DNA from: Sphingomicrobium flavum
GTDB lineage: Bacteria > Pseudomonadota > Alphaproteobacteria > Sphingomonadales > Sphingomonadaceae
NCBI RefSeq assembly: GCF_024721605.1
Contig: NZ_CP102630.1
Location: 744,001 to 808,000, forward strand
Length of the DNA: 64,000 nucleotides
Direction of reading: 5' to 3'
Both the position numbers and the translations under genes were made by a program. Of the stretch, positions 52,229 through 61,446 are shown piece by piece. Position 1 is the first letter of the stretch. Each line of letters opens with the position of its first letter. The notes below the pieces were generated by a model. That model was not told the origin of the DNA. It ran no database searches and worked only from the letters and a program-made list of their open reading frames with translations.

Positions 52229-54958
52229 ATGTTTTCCGCCATCGCCAAGAGCTTGTTCGGGTCGTCTAACGATCGTTATGTCGCCAAGCTTCAGAAGATT
52301 GTCGACACGATCAACGGTTTCGAAGCCCAGATCGAGGGCCTGAGCGATGAGGATTTGAAGGCGCAGACGCAGAAATTCCGCGATCGCCACGCCGCCGGCG
52401 AAAGCCTCGACCAGTTGCTGCCCGAAGCCTTCGCCACCGTGCGCGAAGCGGCCAAGCGTACGCTCGGCCAGCGTCATTATGACGTGCAGATGATTGGCGG
52501 CATCGCGCTCCATCGCGGCGAAATCGCCGAAATGCGTACGGGTGAGGGCAAGACGCTGGTGTCGACCCTGGCCGCCTATCTCAACGCTATTCCGGGCACC
52601 GGCGTGCATGTCGTCACCGTCAACGATTATCTGGCCAAGCGTGACGCGGAATGGATGGGCCAGGTCCATAATTTCCTCGGCCTGACGGTCGGGGTGGTCG
52701 TGCCCAATATCAGCGACCAGCAGCGCCGCGATGCCTATCAGGCCGACATCACCTATGCGACCAATAACGAGCTGGGATTCGATTATCTGCGCGACAATAT
52801 GAAGATGAGCCGCCGCCAGATGGTGCAGCGGCCCTTCAACTTCGCGATCGTCGATGAGGTGGACTCGATCCTCATCGACGAAGCGCGCACCCCGCTCATC
52901 ATCTCGGGTCCGACCGAGGACAAGAGCGAGCTTTATATCGCGGTCGACAAGATCGCCAAGCAGCTGGTCGCCGAGGATTATGAGCTGGATGAAAAACAGC
53001 GCAGCGTCGTCCTCACCGAAGACGGCACCGAAAAGGTTGAGCGGCTACTCGAAAAGGAAGGGCTGATCGAAGGCACCAACCTCTACGCGATCGAGAACAC
53101 GCAGGTCGTCCACCACGTCAACCAGGCGCTGCAGGCGGTCACCCGCCTGAAGAGGGACACCGATTATATCGTCAAGGACAACAAGGTTGTCATCATCGAC
53201 GAATTTACCGGCCGCATGATGGATGGCCGCCGCTGGTCCGATGGCCTGCACCAGGCGGTCGAAGCCAAGGAAGGGGTGGACATCCAGCCCGAAAACCAGA
53301 CGCTGGCCTCGATCACCTTCCAGAACTATTTCCGCATGTATCCCAAACTATCGGGCATGACCGGCACCGCGCTCACCGAAGCGCCCGAATTTTTCGACAT
53401 CTACAAGATGAACGTCGTCTCCATCCCCACCAATGTGCCGGTGCAGCGGATCGATGAGGACGATGAATTCTACAAGAATTTCAGCGACAAATTCGCCGCC
53501 ATCGCCAAGGAGATCAAGGAGCGGCAGGAAAAGGGCCAGCCGGTGCTGGTTGGCACCGTTTCGATCGAAAAATCCGAGATGCTGTCCGAATTCCTGCAGA
53601 AGGAAGGCATCGAACATAGCGTCCTGAATGCCCGCTTCCACGAAACCGAAGCGCATATCGTGGCGCAGGCAGGCCGGATGGGTGCGGTCACAGTGTCCAC
53701 CAACATGGCGGGCCGCGGCACCGACATCCAGCTCGGCGGCAATGTCGATTTCCGGATCGAAGACGAGCTGAAGGACATGGAAGAAGGGCCGGCGCGCGAT
53801 CAGGCGATCGAAAAGATCAAGGCCGAGGTCGCCGAGGAACGCCAGCGCGTGAAGGATGTCGGCGGTCTCTACGTGCTGGGCACCGAGCGGCACGAAAGCC
53901 GCCGTATCGACAACCAGCTGCGCGGCCGTGCCGGGCGGCAGGGCGATCCGGGGCTCAGCCGCTTCTATCTCAGCCTCGATGATGACCTTTTGCGCATCTT
54001 CGGGCCCGACACGGCTTTTTCGCGCCTGATGAACAAGAATTTGGAAGATGGGGAGGCGATCACGCACCCCTGGATTTCGAAGGCTATCGAGACTGCGCAG
54101 AAGAAGGTCGAAGCGCGCAACTATGACATCCGCAAGCAGGTCGTCGAATTCGACAATGTCATGAACGACCAGCGCAAGGTCATCTACGAACAGCGCGAAG
54201 AGGTGATGGACGCCGATCATGTCAGCGACGTGGTCGAGGATTTCCGCGCCGATACCATCGCCGGCATCGTCATGACGCACTGCCCGCTCGGCACCTATCC
54301 TGAGCAGTGGAATGTCGCGGGCTTCAAGGAAGCGGTCGACGAGGTGCTGGACCTGCAACCGCCGATCGAAAGCTGGCTGGAAGAAGAAGCGGTCGAGCAG
54401 GAAATGCTGATCGATCGCCTGTCCGAACTGGCCGACGCCAAGATGGCGGAGAAACTGGCCGATATCGAAGCCGACCAGTGGCCGCAGATCGAAAAGCAGG
54501 TGATGCTGCAGACGCTGGATCACCACTGGAAGGAACATCTGGCGACGCTCGATGCGCTGCGCCAGTCCATCTTCTTGCGCAGCTATGCCCAGCGCAAGCC
54601 GATCGATGAATATAAGCAGGAAGCCTTTGGCCTGTTCGATCGCCTGCTCACCACCATCCGTGAGGAAGTGACCAAGACGCTGATGCGCGTGCGCCTGCAG
54701 ATGGCGCCGCCGCCCGAAGCCCCGCCGCTGCCCGACTTCATCACCAGCCATTTCGATCCTTTGTCGGGTGACGACAATACGGCCGATATCGACGCTGCGA
54801 CCGGTGCACTGATGAGCCGCCTGCCGCCGCGCCAGTCGCCGCAGCCCGAAATGCCCGAGGGCGCGGAGGGCAGTGTCGCCATCCCGTCAAGCCGCAATGC
54901 GCCATGCCCATGCGGTTCGGGTCGCAAATATAAGCATTGCCACGGCGCCGCTCGCTAA
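52229..54958 (+). CDS. secA: Protein translocase ATPase SecA
   Basis: Motor that pushes preproteins through SecYEG. The 909-residue protein has Walker A GEGKT (105-109), the DEAD-like [21 protein letters not shown], and the second helicase domain ([29 protein letters not shown]). The C-terminal SecB/zinc-binding tail has Cys893, Cys895, Cys904 and His905. AGGAA precedes the ATG. Ffh and FtsY, of the other targeting route, are also in the window. Confidence 0.97.
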   Translation: MFSAIAKSLFGSSNDRYVAKLQKIVDTINGFEAQIEGLSDEDLKAQTQKFRDRHAAGESLDQLLPEAFATVREAAKRTLGQRHYDVQMIGGIALHRGEIAEMRTGEGKTLVSTLAAYLNAIPGTGVHVVTVNDYLAKRDAEWMGQVHNFLGLTVGVVVPNISDQQRRDAYQADITYATNNELGFDYLRDNMKMSRRQMVQRPFNFAIVDEVDSILIDEARTPLIISGPTEDKSELYIAVDKIAKQLVAEDYELDEKQRSVVLTEDGTEKVERLLEKEGLIEGTNLYAIENTQVVHHVNQALQAVTRLKRDTDYIVKDNKVVIIDEFTGRMMDGRRWSDGLHQAVEAKEGVDIQPENQTLASITFQNYFRMYPKLSGMTGTALTEAPEFFDIYKMNVVSIPTNVPVQRIDEDDEFYKNFSDKFAAIAKEIKERQEKGQPVLVGTVSIEKSEMLSEFLQKEGIEHSVLNARFHETEAHIVAQAGRMGAVTVSTNMAGRGTDIQLGGNVDFRIEDELKDMEEGPARDQAIEKIKAEVAEERQRVKDVGGLYVLGTERHESRRIDNQLRGRAGRQGDPGLSRFYLSLDDDLLRIFGPDTAFSRLMNKNLEDGEAITHPWISKAIETAQKKVEARNYDIRKQVVEFDNVMNDQRKVIYEQREEVMDADHVSDVVEDFRADTIAGIVMTHCPLGTYPEQWNVAGFKEAVDEVLDLQPPIESWLEEEAVEQEMLIDRLSELADAKMAEKLADIEADQWPQIEKQVMLQTLDHHWKEHLATLDALRQSIFLRSYAQRKPIDEYKQEAFGLFDRLLTTIREEVTKTLMRVRLQMAPPPEAPPLPDFITSHFDPLSGDDNTADIDAATGALMSRLPPRQSPQPEMPEGAEGSVAIPSSRNAPCPCGSGRKYKHCHGAAR

Positions 54959-54983
54959 GGCTTTTACCACAAGGGTTCCGCCC

Positions 54984-57900
54984 ATGATCGACCGTCATTC
55001 GCTTCGTCAGGCCTATCGGGCGGAGGAAAATGCGCTCGTCCAGACCCGACTGGATGAGGCGCGTCTGAGCGAGGCGCAGCAGCGCGAGGCCAAGGCCATG
55101 GCCACCACGCTGGTGAAAGCCATGCGCGAGCATAAGGCGGCGGGGTTGGATGCCTTTTTGCAGGCCTACGATCTGGGCAGCCGCGAAGGCATTGCCCTGA
55201 TGTGCCTGGCCGAAGCATTGCTGCGCATTCCCGATGCCGAGACGATCGACGATCTCATTCATGACAAGCTTTCCGGCCCCGATTGGGCGGAGAAATTGGG
55301 TCAGTCGCGCTCCACTTTCGTCAATGCTGCGACCTTCTCGCTGCTGCTGACCGGCAAGGTGCTGGATGAGGCCAATGACAGCACCGATGGCTGGCGCTCG
55401 ACGCTGGGCCGCACGGTGGGGCGTCTTGGCGAACCCGTCATCCGCACTGCGGTCGGCCAGGCGATGAAGATCCTTGGCAAGCAATTCGTCTTTGGCCGCA
55501 CCATCGGTGAAGCGCTCAAACGCGCTGCGCCCGAGCGCAAGAATGGCCTCACCCACAGCTTCGACATGCTGGGCGAAGCGGCGATGACGCACAAGGACGC
55601 GGCGCGCTACGCCGAGGCTTATCATTCCGCGATCGACCGAATCGCCAAGGAAGCGCGCGGCGATGATAGTTGGAAGACCGCGCCCGGCATTTCGGTGAAA
55701 TTGTCCGCGCTCTACCCGCGCTACCAGTGGAGCCATGCCGCTGAAGCGAAGGCGGGCATCGTCCCGGTGCTGAAGGCGCTTTGCGAAAAAGCGGCAGCGG
55801 CCAATGTGCACCTCACCGTCGATGCCGAAGAAGCCGACCGCCTCGAACTCAGCCTCGACATCATCGAGGACGTAGTGGCGGACGAAGCGATGTTCGCCGG
55901 GGGCTGGGAAGGCTTCGGCATGGCGATCCAGGCCTATCAGAAGCGCGGTCTGCCGACCTGCCAATGGGCCGTGGATGTGGCGCGCAAGCATGGCCGCAAG
56001 CTGTTCGTGCGCCTGGTCAAGGGCGCCTACTGGGATAGCGAGATCAAGATGGCGCAGGTCGCCGGCCTGTCCGATTATCCCGTCTTCACCCGCAAGATTG
56101 CGACCGACGTGTCCTATCTGGCCTGCGCCAAGGTGCTGCTGGGCGCCAATGACGCGATCTTCCCGGCCTTTGCCACGCATAACGCCAATACCATCGGGTC
56201 GATCAAGGCCATTGCCGGCCCGCGCAAGGGCGAGCCGGGCTTCGAATTCCAGCGCCTGCACGGCATGGGCGAAGAGCTTTACGAGGAGCTCGCCAAGCTG
56301 GAGGACGGCATCGGCGAACAGCCGACCCCGGTGCGCATTTATGCGCCGGTCGGAAGCCACAAGGAATTGCTGGCTTATCTCGTCCGCCGCCTGCTGGAAA
56401 ATGGCGCCAACTCCAGTTTCGTGAACCGCATTGCGGACGAAAATTTCACCGCTGAAGAGCTGGTCCGCGATCCGGTGGGTGAGCTGGAATTGCTCGAACC
56501 CAAGCGCAACCCGATGATCCCGCTGCCGGACCAGATCTTTGGCCCGGGTCGCAAGAATAGCGCGGGCGTCGACCTGTCCGATCCGCTGGTGCGCGAACCA
56601 CTGATGGAGCGACTCGCAGCGCTGGAAGCCAAGACCTACGAAGCCCGTCCGACCGAGCGCAGCGTGGGCGAACATCCGGTGCGCCGCATCACCAGCCCGC
56701 ATGATGACCGCATCGAAGTGGGCATCGCGCACGAGGCTACCGAAGGCGCGATCGACCGCGCCATGCAGACCGCCGCCGCCGCGCAGCCCGCCTGGGACGC
56801 GATGGGCGGGGAAGAACGGGCCCGCCGCCTCGACAAGGCCGCCGACCTGTTCGAAGAGCATTCGGAAACCTTCTTCAGCCTGTGCATGCGCGAAGCGGGC
56901 AAGACGCTGCCCGATGCCATCCTGGAAGTGCGCGAGGCGGTGGATTTCCTGCGCTATTACGCCTCCGAAGCGCGGGCGAAATTCACCCATGCCATCCCGC
57001 TGCCCGGCCCTACCGGGGAGACCAATGAGCTGCGCCTGCACGGGCGCGGCGTGTGGGTGACGATCAGCCCGTGGAACTTCCCGCTCGCCATCTTCACCGG
57101 CATGCTGTCGGCAGCGGCCGCGGCGGGCAATGCGGTGATGGCCAAGCCTGCCGAGCAGACGCCTTTGATCGCCGATTATGCCGTCTGGCTGATGCATGAG
57201 GCGGGCATCCCCAAGGAAATCGTCCAGCTGATGCCGGGCGATGGCAAGGTCGGCGCTGCGCTGACCTCGCATCCGCTGACGGCGGGCGTTGCCTTCACCG
57301 GCTCGACCGAAACTGCCCGCCTCATCGCCCGCTCGCTGGCCGAGCGCAACGATGGCCCCATCGTCCCGCTGATCGCGGAAACAGGCGGGCAGAATGCGAT
57401 GATCGTGGACAGCAGCGCGCTGCCCGAACAGGTGACGCGCGATGTGGTGGCATCCAGCTTCCAATCCGCCGGCCAGCGTTGTTCGGCGCTGCGCGTCCTC
57501 TACATGCAGGATGATGTCGCCGATGGCATGATCGAGATGATTGCCGGCGCGCTGGAAGCGCAGACCATCGGCGATCCGCGCGATTTGCGCACCGATGTCG
57601 GCCCCGTCATCGACGCCCAGGCCCGCCAGGCGCTGCGTCGCCATCTCGACTGGCTCGATCATCATGCCAAATGCATCGTCCGCCGCGACGTGCCCGAAGA
57701 GGTGGACGCGCACGGCTATTTCGTCTCGCCCAGCATTTACGAGATCGAGCATCTGGAGCAATTGCAGGGCGAGAATTTTGGCCCCATCCTGCACATCATC
57801 CGCTGGAAGGCAGGCCATCTGGAACAGGTGATCGAGGCGATCAACAAGACCGGCTATGGCCTGACATTGGGCCTGCAAAGCCGCATCGAAAGCACCCGCC

Positions 57901-58124
57901 GCATCGTCGAACGCCATGCCAAGGTCGGTAACCTCTACGTCAACCGCAACCAGATTGGCGCGGTAGTGGAATCGCAGCCGTTCGGGGGCGAGGGATTAAG
58001 CGGCACCGGCCCGAAAGCGGGCGGGCCGCATTATGTGGAGCGGTTCGCGACCGAGCGCGTGACGTGCATCGATACGACCGCTGCGGGCGGCAATGCGAGC
58101 CTGATGGCGGCGATTGAGGGGTGA
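54984..58124 (+). CDS. putA: Bifunctional proline dehydrogenase / glutamate-semialdehyde dehydrogenase PutA
   Basis: Oxidises proline to glutamate in two steps with channelled intermediate. The 1046-residue protein has the FAD-linked proline dehydrogenase barrel (about 90-460; VRLVKGAYWDSEIKMAQVAG, FATHNANTI) and an aldehyde dehydrogenase (about 500-1000; ISPWNFPLAIFTGMLSAA, Glu799 in ETGGQNAM, Cys833 in QSAGQRCSALR). The N-terminal ribbon-helix-helix of trifunctional PutA is absent, so it does not regulate its own gene. The ATG at 54984 follows AAGGG. A frame extending back into secA is not used. Confidence 0.96.
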   Translation: MIDRHSLRQAYRAEENALVQTRLDEARLSEAQQREAKAMATTLVKAMREHKAAGLDAFLQAYDLGSREGIALMCLAEALLRIPDAETIDDLIHDKLSGPDWAEKLGQSRSTFVNAATFSLLLTGKVLDEANDSTDGWRSTLGRTVGRLGEPVIRTAVGQAMKILGKQFVFGRTIGEALKRAAPERKNGLTHSFDMLGEAAMTHKDAARYAEAYHSAIDRIAKEARGDDSWKTAPGISVKLSALYPRYQWSHAAEAKAGIVPVLKALCEKAAAANVHLTVDAEEADRLELSLDIIEDVVADEAMFAGGWEGFGMAIQAYQKRGLPTCQWAVDVARKHGRKLFVRLVKGAYWDSEIKMAQVAGLSDYPVFTRKIATDVSYLACAKVLLGANDAIFPAFATHNANTIGSIKAIAGPRKGEPGFEFQRLHGMGEELYEELAKLEDGIGEQPTPVRIYAPVGSHKELLAYLVRRLLENGANSSFVNRIADENFTAEELVRDPVGELELLEPKRNPMIPLPDQIFGPGRKNSAGVDLSDPLVREPLMERLAALEAKTYEARPTERSVGEHPVRRITSPHDDRIEVGIAHEATEGAIDRAMQTAAAAQPAWDAMGGEERARRLDKAADLFEEHSETFFSLCMREAGKTLPDAILEVREAVDFLRYYASEARAKFTHAIPLPGPTGETNELRLHGRGVWVTISPWNFPLAIFTGMLSAAAAAGNAVMAKPAEQTPLIADYAVWLMHEAGIPKEIVQLMPGDGKVGAALTSHPLTAGVAFTGSTETARLIARSLAERNDGPIVPLIAETGGQNAMIVDSSALPEQVTRDVVASSFQSAGQRCSALRVLYMQDDVADGMIEMIAGALEAQTIGDPRDLRTDVGPVIDAQARQALRRHLDWLDHHAKCIVRRDVPEEVDAHGYFVSPSIYEIEHLEQLQGENFGPILHIIRWKAGHLEQVIEAINKTGYGLTLGLQSRIESTRRIVERHAKVGNLYVNRNQIGAVVESQPFGGEGLSGTGPKAGGPHYVERFATERVTCIDTTAAGGNASLMAAIEG

Positions 58125-58145
58125 GGGGTGAGTGAAAGTTCTAAT

Positions 58146-58745
58146 TCAGAGCGGCGGATCAATGTACTCGATGTTTGAGAGCGGAACATTCTGAGTGCCA
58201 AAGATTATTGATCCGTCTCGCAGCCTGACCCGTCGACCGAGCGCATCTTTTGCGAATTCTCCGCTAGTCCGAGTGACCATTATCGCGGGGGTTTGAATTC
58301 GTGGACCGGCCCCAATAGGTCCTGCCGCCAGAGGTCCGCTGTATCCGCCGATTGGATTGCTCCTCAGCTGAGGAAGCTGAATTTGCACTCTCTCAATGAC
58401 GATTTCGGTCTGTGGCGAGGAAATTGTGCATCGTTGGCCGTCATACTCATCCAACGCGTCGCTCACCGACCCTGCGAGACTACCACGACCATTCCGGAGC
58501 TCTTCGGCTAGTCCTTGAATGCCAGCTGCGACTGCTCCGACTCCACCGGCAATGATGAGCAAGTGTATCCACCAACTACCGGTGCCCATTTCGCGGATTT
58601 GAATATCGATGTTGGGATCATCTTGAAAAGCTGTGCGCAGCGCATCTGCGCACGCTGAAGCAATTCCGAGCGACAACTCGACGGGCAATCCCGATGCAGT
58701 ATCTAAATGAACTCGGATTGTGTTTTCTGGAAGTGTATTGTGCAT
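58146..58745 (-). CDS. Hypothetical membrane-anchored protein
   Basis: A 199-residue protein I do not recognise. An alpha/beta N-terminal domain (IRVHLDTASGLPVELSLGIA, IDIQIREMGTGSWW) leads into one hydrophobic helix (about 57-78, WIHLLIIAGGVGAVAAGIQGLA). A C-terminal part follows with a beta-rich repeat-like stretch (RVRLRDGSIIFGTQNVPLSNI). No signal peptide. GC content is clearly below the neighbours (frequent AAT, ATT, TCT, GAA), which fits transfer. It begins the small patch between putA and tRNA-Asn. Confidence 0.65.
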   Translation of the reverse strand: MHNTLPENTIRVHLDTASGLPVELSLGIASACADALRTAFQDDPNIDIQIREMGTGSWWIHLLIIAGGVGAVAAGIQGLAEELRNGRGSLAGSVSDALDEYDGQRCTISSPQTEIVIERVQIQLPQLRSNPIGGYSGPLAAGPIGAGPRIQTPAIMVTRTSGEFAKDALGRRVRLRDGSIIFGTQNVPLSNIEYIDPPL

Positions 58746-58803
58746 GCTGAAATATAGTTAGTTCGCTCAGCCGTTGAGTCCAACACTATTCATTCGTTTG
58801 AGC

Positions 58804-58876
58804 GGGGTCAGGGCGGCCTGACCCCGTCGGTCCTGTCGCGCTAGGGCGCGCAGGCCGTCCGCACGCAGCATCTCTC
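58804..58876 (+). repeat. 73-bp direct repeat, copy A
   Basis: Identical at 72 of 73 positions to 59421-59493. It starts with a perfect hairpin, GGGGTCAGG-GCGG-CCTGACCCC, followed by a second imperfect one (CCTG-T-CGCGC / GCGCG-CAGG). It lies between the 58146 hypothetical and the lipoprotein gene. Confidence 0.85.
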
Positions 58877-58900
58877 ACGTCACGCCGAACGGCGACAAAG

Positions 58901-59311
58901 CTACTGATACGACGCCAGCACTTCCTGCGCGTTCCAGACGTTGTCGGCGTCGGCTGCTTCTTCTGCCGTCATGAAGCGGACGACCAGCGCGGCGTCGGGA
59001 TCGGCGTTGGCACCGCGTGCACTGCCGGCCAGGCGGCAATTGGGATCACCCGCACACGGATCGGCCAAGCCCGATTTCTTCCTGCTGTCGGCAAGGTGCG
59101 ACACATCGACGATCCTGAAGTGGGAGAAATTATTGTTCAGCGTCTGCTGCGCCGCTTCACGCAGTGCCACGCCGCTCACATCCCAGTTGCTGGCAAAGCT
59201 ATGCCCCTTGGCCGTGACCATGGCCGTATTGCTGTTGAGCATCCGCGTATCGGTGGTGGTGCTGCAGGCCGCAAGGCTGGCCAGGGCCGCAATGGCAATC
59301 AAAGCGCGCAT
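58901..59311 (-). CDS. Putative lipoprotein, unknown function
   Basis: A 136-residue protein with a lipoprotein signal (MRALIAIAALASLAAC; lipobox LAAC, Cys16), so anchored in the outer or inner membrane. The mature part has AMVTAKGHSFASNWDVSGVALREAAQQ, a short alpha/beta domain, and two cysteines (DPCAGDPNCRL) that could pair. No family recognised. It is flanked on both sides by the same 73-bp repeat. Confidence 0.75.
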   Translation of the reverse strand: MRALIAIAALASLAACSTTTDTRMLNSNTAMVTAKGHSFASNWDVSGVALREAAQQTLNNNFSHFRIVDVSHLADSRKKSGLADPCAGDPNCRLAGSARGANADPDAALVVRFMTAEEAADADNVWNAQEVLASYQ

Positions 59312-59420
59312 ATCGATCGTCTCCCCATTTTTCAGACGGATGGCGATGGTGACGGGCGGTTAATGAACCTGCGGTGTATGGGGAACGGTGTGATGACTGA
59401 CGCAACCCGGCCTGGTGTTT

Positions 59421-59493
59421 GGGGTCAGGGCGGCCTGACCCCGTCGGTCCTGTCGCGCTTGGGCGCGCAGGCCGTCCGCACGCAGCATCTCTC
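59421..59493 (+). repeat. 73-bp direct repeat, copy B
   Basis: Second copy of the element at 58804-58876, same orientation, 617 bases on, one mismatch in the loop of its second hairpin (CTA versus CTT). The rest of the 59312-59548 gap has no credible gene. Confidence 0.85.
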
Positions 59494-59548
59494 GCATAAC
59501 GATGCTTGCTTCGCGTCGCTTACATTATGCTCGGTGCTTTGTGTGAAA

Positions 59549-59623
59549 TGGCTCCCCGAGTTGGATTCGAACCAACGACCAAGTGATTAACAGTCACCTA
59601 CTCTACCGCTGAGCTATCGGGGA
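59549..59623 (-). tRNA. tRNA-Asn (GTT)
   Basis: On the minus strand a complete cloverleaf runs from TCCCCGA (5' acceptor) to TCGGGGA plus G and an encoded CCA. The anticodon loop is CTGTTAA, giving anticodon GTT, and the T loop is GGTTCGAATCC. The 75 bases include CCA. Confidence 0.95.
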
Positions 59624-59693
59624 GCAGCCCGAAGGCAATGGAAAGGGCGTATAGCGGCTGCCGCGCAGCAATCAACCCTGTTTTCGCGCCAAT

Positions 59694-60476
59694 CTAGCTG
59701 GTCGCGAACTGTTCCAGCGCGATCCGCTCATCCAGCGCATGATCGGGGTCGAACAGCAGCGTTAGCTTGCGTTCGGGGTCGAGCGAAACGTCCACGCTGC
59801 GCACCTCGCGCACCTCGAACTGGTCGGCTACCGCGGCGACGGGCCGGTCTTCCGGATCGATCACGTCGAATCGTACCGACGTGTCTTCGGGCAGGATCGC
59901 GCCCGGCCAGCGGCGCGGACGGAAGGGGGAAATGGGTGTCAGTGCCAGCATGTTGGCCGACAAGGGCAGGATCGGCCCGCCTGCGGACAGATTATAGGCC
60001 GTTGAGCCTGCAGGTGTCGCCACCATCACGCCGTCGCACACCAATTCCTCGATGGCGGGGCGCCCCGCCACGGTAATGGCGATCTTGGCCGTGCGCCCGG
60101 TTTCGCGCAGCAGCGACACTTCGTTGATGGCCGGCCGCGTCACCGTCTTGCCGCCGACCGTATCCACCTTCATTGACAAGGGCGTGATGCGGATGGGCTT
60201 GGCGGCGGCCAGCCGCGCTTCGATGTCATTCTCGCGCCAATCGTTCATCAGGAAGCCGACCGTGCCCCTGTTCATGCCGAAGACGGGCAGGTTGGGCAGG
60301 CCTTCTTCCAGCATCTGGTGCAGCGTGCGCAGCATGAAGCCGTCGCCGCCCAGCGCCAGCACCATCTTTGCGTCTTCGATTGCGGCGAACTGGTAGCGCG
60401 CTTCCAGAAGCGTCTTGGCCTCCTGCGCGGAGGCGCGGCTTGAGGCCATGAGGGCGATACTGTCGAGCCTGGTCAT
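59694..60476 (-). CDS. nadK: NAD kinase
   Basis: Phosphorylates NAD to NADP. The 260-residue protein has the catalytic GGDG (43-46, ALGGDGFML), MNRGTVGFLMND, and CDGVMVATPAGSTAYNLSAGGPI with the substrate-binding motif. The open frame runs to 61118, but upstream of 60476 it is antisense to the EAL gene and not family-like. MTRLDSIALMASS is chosen as start, although the ribosome-binding site is weak. Confidence 0.93.
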   Translation of the reverse strand: MTRLDSIALMASSRASAQEAKTLLEARYQFAAIEDAKMVLALGGDGFMLRTLHQMLEEGLPNLPVFGMNRGTVGFLMNDWRENDIEARLAAAKPIRITPLSMKVDTVGGKTVTRPAINEVSLLRETGRTAKIAITVAGRPAIEELVCDGVMVATPAGSTAYNLSAGGPILPLSANMLALTPISPFRPRRWPGAILPEDTSVRFDVIDPEDRPVAAVADQFEVREVRSVDVSLDPERKLTLLFDPDHALDERIALEQFATS

Positions 60477-60594
60477 ATCGCCCGCGACCATAGGGATTTT
60501 TGGGCAAAGCGCCACCATGTCGAACACTGTCCCGATGCGGGGCAGGCGCGGCGCGCTGATTGCGGGCACGGTGCCTTGGCGGCAGGGAAGCGAC

Positions 60595-61410
60595 ATGACC
60601 CACAAGGATATCAAGTTGAAAGAGCGGGGCAGGACGCCGGCCAAGGGGAAGCCGGCGTCCAACTGCGCTGATCCATTGCTCGAACAGGCGATTGCGCAGG
60701 ATGGCATTTCCATCCTGTTCCAGCCGCAGATCGAACCGGCGAGCGGCCAAGTCGTCGCGGTTGAGGCGCTTGCCCGCTGGGAGGGCGGCGCCGGGCAATT
60801 GTTCGACCGTGCGCGCAAGGCCGGGCTGGAAGGGGCGCTCTCGCGCTGCGTCCAGGACAAGGCCATGCGCCGCGCCGCACGCTGGCAGGGCGAACTCGCG
60901 GCGATGGGCTTGTCGATCAACCTGCTGCCATCCGAATTTGCCGAAGACGGCATGGTCGATGACTTTTTGGCGCGGATCCGCGAGAGCGGGCTCGATCCCG
61001 ACCGGCTGACCGTGGAAATCGTGGAGAACGGCCTGGTGCGCGACCGCAAGGCGGCCTCCAAGCGCCTGACCAAGTTGCGCGATGCGGGTGTGCGCATTGC
61101 GATTGACGATTTCGGCACCGGCTATTCCAGCTTGGCCTATCTCACCAGCCTGCCGATCGACTGCCTCAAGATCGACCGCGGCCTCATCACCGACATCGTC
61201 GGCGGCAGCCGTGATCGCATCGTGGTTCGCGCGATGATCCATCTGGCCCATGAACTGGGGCTCGATGTGGTGGTCGAAGGCGTGGAAAGCGCCGCCCAGC
61301 TCGAGCTCATCGCCAGCTGGGGCTGCGATTATTATCAGGGTTTCCTGGGGGCAGGGGCCTTGAGCGAGGAAGAGCTGGCGCGTTTTGTCCACGCGTCGCT
61401 CGCCGCCTAG
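60595..61410 (+). CDS. EAL-domain protein (predicted cyclic-di-GMP phosphodiesterase)
   Basis: A 271-residue protein consisting almost only of an EAL domain, with no membrane helix or GGDEF partner. EAL is at 57-59 (VEALARW). Later catalytic positions are present: SINLLPSEF (Asn), VEIVENGL (Glu), IAIDDFGTGYSS (two Asp), CLKIDRGLI (Lys) and VVEGVES (Glu). The loop ASWGCDYYQGF keeps the Gln. It looks active. GGCAGGGAAG lies before the ATG at 60595. It is divergent from nadK and convergent with mfd. Confidence 0.88.
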   Translation: MTHKDIKLKERGRTPAKGKPASNCADPLLEQAIAQDGISILFQPQIEPASGQVVAVEALARWEGGAGQLFDRARKAGLEGALSRCVQDKAMRRAARWQGELAAMGLSINLLPSEFAEDGMVDDFLARIRESGLDPDRLTVEIVENGLVRDRKAASKRLTKLRDAGVRIAIDDFGTGYSSLAYLTSLPIDCLKIDRGLITDIVGGSRDRIVVRAMIHLAHELGLDVVVEGVESAAQLELIASWGCDYYQGFLGAGALSEEELARFVHASLAA

Positions 61411-61446
61411 GGGCCGGAAGGACCCCTCTTCACGGTTGCAGGGCCT

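Noticed and set aside
54741-57917. A 1058-codon minus-strand frame across putA and the secA end
   Set aside because: Histidine- and glutamine-rich composition typical of antisense GC-rich frames; the opposite strand encodes an unmistakable PutA.
61409-61430. Possible terminator between the EAL gene and mfd
   Set aside because: AGGGG/CCCCT gives only a five-base stem with no T-run; too weak to call.
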